DNA of 40,629 nt from an uncultured Candidatus Melainabacteria bacterium (lineage in GTDB: Bacteria; Cyanobacteriota; Vampirovibrionia; Gastranaerophilales; Gastranaerophilaceae): the NCBI GenBank assembly GCA_934693235.1, contig CAKUUY010000014.1, forward strand, positions 1-40,629, written 5' to 3'. The number at the start of each line of letters is the position of its first letter. Position 1 is the first letter of the stretch. The position numbers and the translations under genes are program-made. Of this stretch, positions 22,488-30,537 are shown in pieces. The notes beneath the pieces were generated by a model. It ran no database searches, was not told where the DNA came from, and saw only the letters and a program-made list of their open reading frames with translations.

Positions 22488-23230
22488 ACAGTTACATCCT
22501 TATACACCCCGGGTTTAAACACCGGTATCATTTCTGTACGAATTCTTTCGTGTGCTTTTTCCGGAGACATTTTCCAGTTTGTAGGGCAACTTGAAAGAAT
22601 TTCTACAAAACCAAAGCCCAAACCTTTTAGTTGAACCTCAAACGCTTTTTTGATAGCTTGTTTGGCCTTTCTGATATTTGCAACAGTATCAAGTGAAACT
22701 CTTGCGGCAAAAGCTGTTCCGTCACATAACGCAATGTGTTCAGCGATTTTTATCGGGTAACCATAATATTCAACGTTTCTACCAGTTGGAGAAGTTGTTG
22801 TTTTTTGCCCTAGAAGAGTTGTAGGGCCTAGCTGACCACCAGTCATGCCATATGTTGTGTTGTTTAAGCAAAAAGCTGTGATTTTTTCACCTCTCAACGC
22901 TGCGTGCATACTTTCTGCTAAACCGATTGACGCAAAATCGCCGTCTCCTTGGTAAGTAAACACAACTTTGTCAGGTCTTGCTCTTTTAATACCTGTAGCC
23001 TCTGCTATAGCTCTACCATGAGGCGCTTCAAGTGAATCAACATTGATAAAGTCATATACTGTAACAGAGCAACCGATAGAAGCTGCTAAAATTGTGTTAT
23101 CTCTAATTCCTAATTCATCAAGAACTTCTGCAACCAGTCTTACTGCAACACCGTGGTCACACCCAGGGCAGAATGAATATTTTACATCGCCTTTTAGCGA
23201 GTCAGGTAATTTAAAAACTTGTGTTGCCAT
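22481..23230 (-). CDS. 2-oxoacid:ferredoxin oxidoreductase, beta subunit
   Basis: The 249-aa thiamine-diphosphate-binding beta subunit has FCPGCDHGVAVRLVAEVLDE near residue 20, AASIGCSVTVYDFI, and the TPP/Mg motif GDGDFASIGLAESMHAALRG followed by NNTTYGMTGGQLGPTT. This is the pattern of KorB. The start overlaps the korA stop by one base (TAATG), so alpha and beta are made together. The stop codon lies within the CTAAG repeat element. Confidence 0.93.
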   Translation of the reverse strand: MATQVFKLPDSLKGDVKYSFCPGCDHGVAVRLVAEVLDELGIRDNTILAASIGCSVTVYDFINVDSLEAPHGRAIAEATGIKRARPDKVVFTYQGDGDFASIGLAESMHAALRGEKITAFCLNNTTYGMTGGQLGPTTLLGQKTTTSPTGRNVEYYGYPIKIAEHIALCDGTAFAARVSLDTVANIRKAKQAIKKAFEVQLKGLGFGFVEILSSCPTNWKMSPEKAHERIRTEMIPVFKPGVYKDVTVN

Positions 23231-24297
23231 TATATTAATTCCTCAATTCTTTTTACAATTTCGTCTGCTGATGGAGGAGCTCCAACACCTTTGTTTACAA
23301 GGTCTACAGGACATATTCCGTTTACGGCGAGTCTAACATCGTTAACCATTTGTCCCATGTTAACTTCTACAGTGACAAATCTTTTAACCTTTTTAGAAAG
23401 TTCTGCTAACCTTTTTGATGGGAACGGGAATAAAGTAATTGGTCTCAAGATTCCAGCTTTAATCCCCTTTTCTCTTAATTTTTTCATTGCTGTTTTTACG
23501 TTTCTTGAAGTGCTTCCAAAAGAAACAAGAACGATGTCAGCATCTTCTGTATTAATTTCTTCCCATTGAGTTTCGTTTTCTTCAATAACTTTATATTTTT
23601 TGTAAAGTCTATCCAAGAATTCACATTGTTTGTCTGCGAGTGGGGCGTAAGAACGAATAATTCTTCCGTCTCTGCCTTTTGCGCCTGACAAAGCCCATTT
23701 TGAAGTATCAATTTCAGGGTACGGATAGTCATAATATTCAACCGGTTCCATCATTTGTCCTAACAATCCGTCAGCTAACAAAACTGTCGGGTTTCTATAT
23801 TTTTGAGCTAAATAAAAAGCTTTATAAGTCAAATCCACGCATTCTTGAACAGTTGACGGTGCAAGAACGATTAGTTTGTAATCTCCGTTTCCGCCACCTT
23901 TTGTAGCTTGGAAGTAGTCACCTTGTGATGGGTATATATTTCCTAACCCTGGACCACCACGCATTACGCTAACTAATACAACCGGTAGTTCATCCGCTGT
24001 AGCGTAAGACAAGCCCTCTTGCATTAGTGCTACTGCACAAGATGAAGATGATGTCATTGCTTTAACACCTGTTGAAACAGCTCCGATAACCATATTTATT
24101 GCGGCAAGTTCACTTTCCGCAGAAACGTAAGCTCTTTTTAGTTCCTGCATTTTCCCGCTCATAAATTCTCCGATTTCACTTTGCGGAGTGATAGGATAAC
24201 CAAAATAGCATTGACAACCGGCTAATACCGCTGCATTTGCTATTGCATAGTTTCCTTTTGTTAATACTTTTTTATTTGTTAAACATTCTGTTGTCAT
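23230..24297 (-). CDS. 2-oxoacid:ferredoxin oxidoreductase, alpha subunit
   Basis: The 355-aa alpha subunit has FGYPITPQSEIGEFMSGKM early, AVSTGVKAMTSSSSCAVALM, and RGGPGLGNIYPSQGDYFQAT, which are hallmarks of the alpha chain. The C-terminal transketolase-like part has VLVSFGSTSRNVKTA and ITLFPFPSKRLAEL. It follows the ferredoxin gene by about 40 nt and overlaps korB. The best fit is 2-oxoglutarate or a related oxoacid; branched-chain specificity cannot be excluded. Confidence 0.92.
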   Translation of the reverse strand: MTTECLTNKKVLTKGNYAIANAAVLAGCQCYFGYPITPQSEIGEFMSGKMQELKRAYVSAESELAAINMVIGAVSTGVKAMTSSSSCAVALMQEGLSYATADELPVVLVSVMRGGPGLGNIYPSQGDYFQATKGGGNGDYKLIVLAPSTVQECVDLTYKAFYLAQKYRNPTVLLADGLLGQMMEPVEYYDYPYPEIDTSKWALSGAKGRDGRIIRSYAPLADKQCEFLDRLYKKYKVIEENETQWEEINTEDADIVLVSFGSTSRNVKTAMKKLREKGIKAGILRPITLFPFPSKRLAELSKKVKRFVTVEVNMGQMVNDVRLAVNGICPVDLVNKGVGAPPSADEIVKRIEELI

Positions 24298-24336
24298 ATA
24301 TTGTTATCTTTCTGAGCTTTTTGCTCTGACTTTAAT

Positions 24337-24549
24337 TTAACCTTTGTAAACTTCTGTAATTGCCAGATCAGGGCACCTTACGGCACACATTGCGCAACCT
24401 AAACACTCATGATTCGGGTCGTCAAACTTTACAACGTGAACTCCGAGTTTGTTTGTAGCCTCGCTGATTTTAAGCAATTTTTTAGGACACTCATTAATGC
24501 ATAAGTAACATGCTTTACATTTATCTTTATTTATTACTATATGGCTCAT
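24337..24549 (-). CDS. 4Fe-4S ferredoxin-type subunit of the oxidoreductase
   Basis: The 70-aa protein has two cluster-binding motifs, CKACYLCINECP and CLGCAMCAVRCP, typical of two 4Fe-4S clusters. It is the first gene of the kor operon and is expected to accept electrons from the TPP subunit. The ATG at 24549 is chosen over an upstream GTG at 24555 because AGAGG is correctly spaced only from the ATG. An extended -10 promoter lies about 30 nt upstream. Confidence 0.9.
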   Translation of the reverse strand: MSHIVINKDKCKACYLCINECPKKLLKISEATNKLGVHVVKFDDPNHECLGCAMCAVRCPDLAITEVYKG

Positions 24550-24579
24550 TTCCACCTCTTATACTCTCGTCTAATCTAT

Positions 24580-24588
24580 ATTATAGCA
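24580..24588 (-). promoter_or_regulatory. Extended -10 promoter of the kor operon
   Basis: On the minus strand, TGC-TATAAT (24588-24580), with a weak -35. It lies about 31 nt before the ATG of the ferredoxin subunit. Confidence 0.5.
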
Positions 24589-24716
24589 CTGAAATTTTAA
24601 AAGAGTTACTTAATCTTTACAATTGTAATAATAAACATTAAGAGTTTGCCTGATTTGGTATTCTTCTGTTAATATATATATGAAATAGTGGGATATTTTT
24701 AAGAAAGTAGAAACAA

Positions 24717-27700
24717 ATGGCACTGACTGTAGATGAAATCGCTGAAATGCTAAACGCAATGCGTGTTGAAAACGAAAATAATGTCGAAAATTTTGAAAAA
24801 GCTTTAACCGATATAAGTACAAAGTTAGAACTAATGGCTGATGATAACGAGGCTACGGATTTGATTAAAGTCTATTTGACAGAGTTAAAAAAGATTGTTG
24901 ATGATAGATTTGTTTCTGCTAATGAAAAATTAGATGTTTTAGAAAATGTCGTAACAGAGGCTAATTTTACTGATTTTAGAAAAGATTTGGCAGATTTTGT
25001 TCAAAAAATCATTGATAATGATGCTGCGTTAAATTCTGAACTTTCTTTTAATACTGAAAAATTAGAGCATGTTTTGACAACTCTCAATTCATCTGACAGT
25101 AAATATACATATGTTTCAGAAAAATTAGACAAATTGAAAGATTTGTATAGCGAAAAATCTGCTGAAAATTGCGAAAACATAATTAATGATTTAAACGAAT
25201 TAAAAGAAGAGTTAATAAAAGCTGATTTGAAACTTAATTTTGATGGGTTAAATCTTGCGGTTGCAAATGTGATAAGTGAAGTCAATGATATAAAATCCGA
25301 GATGCTACAAAAGCATGACAATGTGTCAGAGGATATTTCTACAGCATTTGCAAGTGTAAAATTGTCATTGGAAAATATTGTTACTGCCGCAAATTCATTA
25401 AGTGATAATGTTAAAAATCAATCAGATAAGAGTGCAGAGACAATTCTTGCAAATATTGATGAGCTTTGTGGAAAAATTGATGATATAAAGTCGAGTTTGG
25501 ATGAAACAACTGAAAAAAATTCAAGTTCGATGGAAAAGATTTTGGAAGAAGTTGTTACCGGAAATTCAGAATTTCGAGCAAATATAAATGATGCTGTCGA
25601 AAGTTTAAAAAATTATATTGAAGAATTGAATACCGCTGTTAATGACGAAAATATCGCGTTCTGTGATAAAGTTTCAGAAAAACTTGTGGGGATGGAAACT
25701 GCAATTGTTAAAGGTTCATTGGCTTATGAAGAGAAGATAAACGAATTGCAAACGAAGATGGCTGAATTTGTGAGAAATGTAAACGAGGTATCAGCTTCTA
25801 CAAATGAAAAAATTTCGATTTCAATGGATGAAATTGATGAGATTAAACAAGAAGTATTTTCTGTTCACGAGGCTTTAGGTGAGGTTAAGACAGCTGATGA
25901 TGAAAAATCTCAAAAAGTTTTATCTTTGATAGACGAAGAATTAAAAGTTATTGGAACATCTTTTGAAGAATTAAAAAGTTCTACAGTAAAAGAAGTTGAC
26001 TTAAAAATAAATGAAAATTTAGATTTAATAGAAAATCGATTTACTGTTGTATTAAATGCGATTGAGGATTTGAAATCAGACTCCGCTTTGGCAGATGGGT
26101 TGGAAGAGAAATTTACAACTCTAAAACAAGAAATAGGTCTTGTAAATACTGATATTGCTGATACTATAAATTCTTGTAATGATAAGATTATGGTTGCTTT
26201 TGAGACTATTAAATCAAATTTTGACGGATTTTCAGATGATGGATTTAACAAAATTATTACGGAACTTAAAACCGCTATTGAAACGTCATTTATGAATTTT
26301 AGCGTAGATGTAAACGGAGAATTGGCCGCAAGTTCAGAAACTGTTCTAAAATTAGAACAAGCTTATAAGGAAATATTTAATAAAATTTCAGCGATAGAAG
26401 AGTGCGTTGCAGAAAATCTTCAAAATGATATCGAGTTGTTAAATGTTACGCTAGAAACAAATTCAAAGAATTTACAAGTCGAATTTGAAGAAAAGTTGGA
26501 GTACTACATTAGTGACTTGAAAAAACAACTTGTTGATGTGGATAAAACCAGTGACTTAATTGAAAATGTGAAAGATGAATTGTCAGAAAAATTGGATACA
26601 GTTTTAAAAGGACAAAATAGTGTTACAGAGCAAGCTAATGTAGTTTCTGCAAAAATTTCTACACTTGGAGATGAATTGAAAAATTATGTTCAATCAGCTT
26701 GCGAAAACGTGATTAATGCTGAAAATAAGGAGGTTTTGAGCTCTTTAGAAAATATTGTAACAAAGACTGATGAATTAAGTTCTAATCTTGAAAATAGCAT
26801 AAAATCTAACGATGAAGATTTGAAGAATGCACTTAATATATTGTCTAACAAAGTAGATGTTATGGCTACGGATAATTCGTTTGATATTTTGTATGAAAGG
26901 TTTGACGATTTTTCTGAAACGGAAGATAAATTGGCAGAGATGCTTTCTATTTTGCATCAGAAGGTTGATGCAATTGCGATAGATGAAAGTGATTTTGACA
27001 TTGAAGAAGAAATCGACGATATTAAAGAATTAATTTTTGAACAACGCAAATATTTTGAGGCATCATCTGATGACAAGGCAACCGCGATAGATAAGTATTT
27101 AAAAGATGTACTTTTGAAACTTGATAACGTTGATTTGGAAAAGAATGCAGAAGATATTAAAGAATCAATTATGAATGCTCTTGTGTCTTTAGTTGATCAA
27201 ATTTCTTTTGTAGAAGAGACAGAAGAGATTAAAGGTTTTGTGGAAGAAAAAACAGATGCAATTAACCAAAGTTTGATAGAAGTTCAAAACCAATTGAGAC
27301 AAATTGCAAGTACAGATGACGATTTTTCTTATTCGTACACTCTTCAAGATGTGGAATCTGATATTGCAAAATTAAGATTAGCTATATCCCATCTTTCAGG
27401 TAACGATTTTGAAAGTCTGTCTGATGATATAAAGAAAATAGTTAACTCTGTTGAGGACTTGGAATCTACATTAACTCAAGATCAGATTGTAGATTTGAAA
27501 GGTGATATTGAAAAGTTAAACGAAGATATTCTCAGCATAAGTTCTAGAACAAACAAACTTCTTTTGACATCTGATGAGTCGTATAAGAGTCTCAATGATG
27601 GTTTGAATAACTTTACTAACCTTGTTTCTAATCTTGAAGATAGAATAAATTACTTGGATAATTCAAAAGCAAATGAAAGACTTGAAAAGAAAATTGAAAA

Positions 27701-28109
27701 TATTCAATCAATGGCAGAAGAATCGGCGAATGCTGATAAAGTTTTTCACCAAGTGATGATGTATTTAGGCGAATGGATTGATTCATCTTCTGATAGTATT
27801 TCAAATATTACCGAAAAAATTGAAGAAGTCGATGGAAAAATTTCAGAAATAGAACAGGTTAAAGCAAATATCGACGAGCTACGCAACGTTCTTCCGGAAA
27901 AAGAAGAGTTACTTTCTCAATTGGAGAAAAAGTTTGAACAGCAAGAAACTCGCATTGACAGACTTGAAATGAAAATAGAAAAAATATTATCGACACTTGA
28001 AGAAAAAGATGGTATGGTGTTAAATAGAAAAGTGGATAAAATAGAAAAAATGTTATCCAGACTTGGAACTAATATAGAAAAACTTACATCTTATGTTGAT
28101 GAAGACTAG
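24717..28109 (+). CDS. Giant acidic coiled-coil protein, 1130 aa
   Basis: No family was recognised. The 1130-aa protein has no signal peptide and no membrane segment. It is rich in Glu, Asp, Lys, Leu, Ile, Ser and Asn, with almost continuous heptad-like helix (such as KLDVLENVVTEANFTDF, LEKKFEQQETRIDRLEMKIE and KVDKIEKMLSRLGTNIEKL). Short Ser/Asp breaks interrupt it. No SMC ATPase heads and no chemoreceptor signalling domain are visible. It should form a long rod or fibre in the cytoplasm. The ribosome binding site is weak. The 3' end overlaps the FAD oxidase gene by 17 nt, a tight coupling that is hard to explain. A cytoskeletal, tape-measure-like or scaffold role is speculative. Confidence 0.75.
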   Translation: MALTVDEIAEMLNAMRVENENNVENFEKALTDISTKLELMADDNEATDLIKVYLTELKKIVDDRFVSANEKLDVLENVVTEANFTDFRKDLADFVQKIIDNDAALNSELSFNTEKLEHVLTTLNSSDSKYTYVSEKLDKLKDLYSEKSAENCENIINDLNELKEELIKADLKLNFDGLNLAVANVISEVNDIKSEMLQKHDNVSEDISTAFASVKLSLENIVTAANSLSDNVKNQSDKSAETILANIDELCGKIDDIKSSLDETTEKNSSSMEKILEEVVTGNSEFRANINDAVESLKNYIEELNTAVNDENIAFCDKVSEKLVGMETAIVKGSLAYEEKINELQTKMAEFVRNVNEVSASTNEKISISMDEIDEIKQEVFSVHEALGEVKTADDEKSQKVLSLIDEELKVIGTSFEELKSSTVKEVDLKINENLDLIENRFTVVLNAIEDLKSDSALADGLEEKFTTLKQEIGLVNTDIADTINSCNDKIMVAFETIKSNFDGFSDDGFNKIITELKTAIETSFMNFSVDVNGELAASSETVLKLEQAYKEIFNKISAIEECVAENLQNDIELLNVTLETNSKNLQVEFEEKLEYYISDLKKQLVDVDKTSDLIENVKDELSEKLDTVLKGQNSVTEQANVVSAKISTLGDELKNYVQSACENVINAENKEVLSSLENIVTKTDELSSNLENSIKSNDEDLKNALNILSNKVDVMATDNSFDILYERFDDFSETEDKLAEMLSILHQKVDAIAIDESDFDIEEEIDDIKELIFEQRKYFEASSDDKATAIDKYLKDVLLKLDNVDLEKNAEDIKESIMNALVSLVDQISFVEETEEIKGFVEEKTDAINQSLIEVQNQLRQIASTDDDFSYSYTLQDVESDIAKLRLAISHLSGNDFESLSDDIKKIVNSVEDLESTLTQDQIVDLKGDIEKLNEDILSISSRTNKLLLTSDESYKSLNDGLNNFTNLVSNLEDRINYLDNSKANERLEKKIENIQSMAEESANADKVFHQVMMYLGEWIDSSSDSISNITEKIEEVDGKISEIEQVKANIDELRNVLPEKEELLSQLEKKFEQQETRIDRLEMKIEKILSTLEEKDGMVLNRKVDKIEKMLSRLGTNIEKLTSYVDED

Positions 28110-29481
28110 TAAACTTATAAAAGATTTAAAAAACTCTCTCTCCAAAGACAATGTCCTAGATACATTGGAAGAGCGTTATGCCTATTCGCAGGATGCAACT
28201 AATATTAGAAATATAAAAAATGTTCCCGATGCAGTTGTTTTTGTGGAAAATATTGAACAGGTACAGAGTGTCGTAAGACTTGCAAATAAATATTCTGTTC
28301 CTATAATTTGTCGAGGAGCAGGAACAAATGTTGTAGGTGCTTGTACGGTTGAGCATGGTGGAATAATCTTGAATTTTTCTAAAATGAATAAGATTTTGTA
28401 CATAAACCGCGAAAGTATGACTGCTCGCGTAGAAGTTGGAGTTGTACTTGGAGATTTGCAGCGAGAAGTTGAAAAATTAGGATTGTTTTATCCGCCAGAT
28501 CCGTCAAACTTAGCAGTTTCTACTATTGGAGGAAGTATCGCACAGTCTTCGGGTGGAGCAAAATCATTCAAATATGGCACAACAAAGGATTACGTAATTG
28601 ATTTAAAAGTTGTGATGGCTGATGGAGAGATTTTGCAAACAGGATCAAATACAATTAAAAACGCAACAGGTTATAATTTAAATACGCTTTTTGTAGGTTC
28701 TGAGGGAACTTTAGGAATTGTTGTCGAAGCGACTTTAAAACTCATCCCAAAACCCGAAAGCAAAAAGGTTTTGATGGCATATTTTGATACGGTAAAAGAT
28801 GCTGTATTTACCGTAAATAAAATTATTGAACAAAGAATTTATCCTGCAACTATTGATTTTATGGATAAAAATGCAATTCAAACGGTTGAAAAGTTTTACC
28901 CAGCCAATCTTTTGACAGAAAAAGAGTCGGCACTAATTATTGAAATTGATGGATTTGAGTGTTCAATGGATTATCAGGAAAAAATAATTGTAAATATTTT
29001 AAAAAGTTCTGGTGCATCAGCAATACAAGCATCTCATAATGAAGAAGAATATAATAGAATTTGGACTGCTCGCCGTTCTTCAATGGGTGCTTGTGCAAAA
29101 TTAAAACCCAATGTAACAACGGATGATGTAATTGTTCCTCGTGAAAATTTGGAAAAATTGGTTCTTGGCATAAGAGATATTTGCGAAAAGTATGATTTAA
29201 CAGTTTGTATGGTCGGGCATGTCGGAGATGGTAGTGTTCATCCGCAAATCCCAATAGATTATGAGAATGAAGATGAATACAAGCGTTATAAAATTGCAAA
29301 AAGCGAAATTTACGATTTAACTGCAAAGCTGGGTGGAATTTTGTCCGGTGAGCATGGTGTGGGTTCCGTAAAACGTGATTACATTGGAAAAGTAGTGAAT
29401 TCTTTGGCACTAGATTATATGCGCCAAATAAAAAAAACATTCGATCCGAAAAATATTTTAAATCCTTACAAGATTTTTTAA
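28093..29481 (+). CDS. FAD-linked oxidase, GlcD/D-lactate dehydrogenase type
   Basis: The 462-aa protein has an N-terminal FAD-binding PCMH domain: VPIICRGAGTNVVGAC, then YPPDPSNLAVSTIGGSIAQS and GTTKDYVIDLKVVMADG. A GSEGTLGIVVEATL motif and a C-terminal catalytic domain (MVGHVGDGSVHPQIPID, LSGEHGVGSVKRDYIG) complete it. It oxidises a 2-hydroxyacid such as glycolate or D-lactate. Two in-frame ATGs (28093, 28099) both lie inside the end of the coiled-coil gene, giving overlaps of 17 or 11 nt. No GlcE, GlcF or EtfAB partner is next to it, so the electron acceptor is unclear. Confidence 0.9.
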   Translation: MLMKTSKLIKDLKNSLSKDNVLDTLEERYAYSQDATNIRNIKNVPDAVVFVENIEQVQSVVRLANKYSVPIICRGAGTNVVGACTVEHGGIILNFSKMNKILYINRESMTARVEVGVVLGDLQREVEKLGLFYPPDPSNLAVSTIGGSIAQSSGGAKSFKYGTTKDYVIDLKVVMADGEILQTGSNTIKNATGYNLNTLFVGSEGTLGIVVEATLKLIPKPESKKVLMAYFDTVKDAVFTVNKIIEQRIYPATIDFMDKNAIQTVEKFYPANLLTEKESALIIEIDGFECSMDYQEKIIVNILKSSGASAIQASHNEEEYNRIWTARRSSMGACAKLKPNVTTDDVIVPRENLEKLVLGIRDICEKYDLTVCMVGHVGDGSVHPQIPIDYENEDEYKRYKIAKSEIYDLTAKLGGILSGEHGVGSVKRDYIGKVVNSLALDYMRQIKKTFDPKNILNPYKIF

Positions 29482-29492
29482 TTAAATACTGA

Positions 29493-29714
29493 CTATCCTT
29501 TTTTATATGTGACAAGAGAATTGAAATCAATGTCTAATGCCTCTAAAAGTGCTAATATCGTAGGTAATGTCGGTGCCATTTCTGCGCGTTCAATTTTCCC
29601 AATGTGTGTCGGGTTGAGGTTTGCAATCATTGCAAGTTTTTCCATTGAATAACCTTTTACGATGCGTGCAATTCTTAAATTTTTACCAAATTCAACTAAC
29701 TTAGGATATTTCAT
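29493..29714 (-). CDS. Small XRE-family HTH regulator, copy C
   Basis: The 73-aa protein is a single Cro/C1-type HTH domain: FGKNLRIARIVKGYSMEKLA, then NPTHIGKIERAEMAPTLPTI. It is closest in plan to copy A. The start is ATG at 29714. A longer reading from 29741 would run through the promoter inverted repeat and is rejected. A TATCAT box with an upstream TGC ends 7 nt before the ATG, so the mRNA is probably leaderless. The gene is divergent from prepilin copy C, with 85 bp between starts. Confidence 0.83.
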   Translation of the reverse strand: MKYPKLVEFGKNLRIARIVKGYSMEKLAMIANLNPTHIGKIERAEMAPTLPTILALLEALDIDFNSLVTYKKG

Positions 29715-29716
29715 TC

Positions 29717-29757
29717 TATAATGATAGCATTTGACAAACATTTAATTTATCATTATA
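29717..29757. promoter_or_regulatory. Perfect 10-bp inverted repeat between XRE C and prepilin C
   Basis: TATAATGATA (29717-29726) and TATCATTATA (29748-29757) are perfect complements, separated by 21 bp. Each arm covers a -10 region: the XRE -10 on the left and the prepilin -10 on the right. This is the layout expected of an operator controlling both promoters. Confidence 0.6.
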
Positions 29758-29759
29758 AT
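29731..29759 (+). promoter_or_regulatory. Consensus promoter of prepilin copy C
   Basis: TTGACA (29731-29736), a 17-bp spacer and TATAAT (29754-29759): a perfect sigma70 consensus. It would be very strong unless repressed. Confidence 0.8.
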
Positions 29760-29799
29760 GTCTAATACAATCATCTTAATGATTGAAATGAGGATGAGA

Positions 29800-30537
29800 A
29801 TGATTAAAAATGAAAAAGCTTTCACTTTGGCAGAAGTTTTAATAACACTAGGAATTGTTGGGGTTATTGCAGCATTGACTTTACCGGCATTGATTGTAAA
29901 ATGTGATGAAATGATTATGGTAAATAAAGTTAAACGTTCTTATTCAGAAATTGCAAATGCTGTAGAGATGCGTAAAGCAGAACTTGGAACATCTGATTAT
30001 GCAGAGCAATTTAATCCAAATCTATCAGAGGCTGAGCAGTTGGATGGAATTTTGAAATATTTGCATGTTGCGGAAAGGTGTTCTCGCTTGTCAAATGGCT
30101 GTGGAGGAAGAAATAGAAAAATATTATACAAAAATAAGACTAATAATGGCTCAGCTGGAATTGCATCATTAATGCTTGCTGGAGAAAGGGCTATATTGAA
30201 AGATGGAACAGAGCTTCGGATTAACAAAAGAAGTTGGTCAGGAAAATGTATTGTAACACATGTAAAATATGAAACTGACGAAAATGGAAATTATTCAAAT
30301 GTAGTAAATGGAAAACCTGTCCCTGTGTATTATGACGCTCAGCAATGTGTTGAAATGTTTATTGATGTGAATGGTTTAAGAGGGCGTAATCAATTTGGTT
30401 ATGATGTTTACGGTTTCAGTTATTCGCCTCAAAAATTGGAACAACATCCAGGTGGCTATGGACAGATTTATGATACAATCAGAACAGGAAAATTGAATTA
30501 TGAAAGATATTCTCTAAATGAAAAATTTGAGAAGTAA
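29800..30537 (+). CDS. Prepilin-like protein, copy C
   Basis: The 245-aa protein starts MIKNEKAFTLAEVLITLGI: a seven-residue basic leader with Ala at -1, Glu at +5, then the prepilin helix. The ATG at 29800 is chosen because GAGG lies six bases upstream and the leader length is normal. The in-frame ATG at 29758 lies inside the -10 box and cannot be used from this promoter. The loop FIDVNGLRGRNQFGYDVYGF matches copies A and B. Internal Cys residues (CSRLSNGCGG) may form disulfides. Its stop codon abuts the stop of the convergent transglycosylase gene with no gap. Confidence 0.85.
   Translation: MIKNEKAFTLAEVLITLGIVGVIAALTLPALIVKCDEMIMVNKVKRSYSEIANAVEMRKAELGTSDYAEQFNPNLSEAEQLDGILKYLHVAERCSRLSNGCGGRNRKILYKNKTNNGSAGIASLMLAGERAILKDGTELRINKRSWSGKCIVTHVKYETDENGNYSNVVNGKPVPVYYDAQQCVEMFIDVNGLRGRNQFGYDVYGFSYSPQKLEQHPGGYGQIYDTIRTGKLNYERYSLNEKFEK

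Noticed and set aside
29715..29741. Longer N-terminus for XRE copy C
   Set aside because: It would be encoded by the operator-like inverted repeat and has no ribosome binding site; the HTH domain starts right after the ATG at 29714.
29758..29799. Longer start for prepilin copy C
   Set aside because: The ATG at 29758 lies within the -10 box of a perfect consensus promoter. The ATG at 29800 has GAGG upstream and gives a normal short leader.
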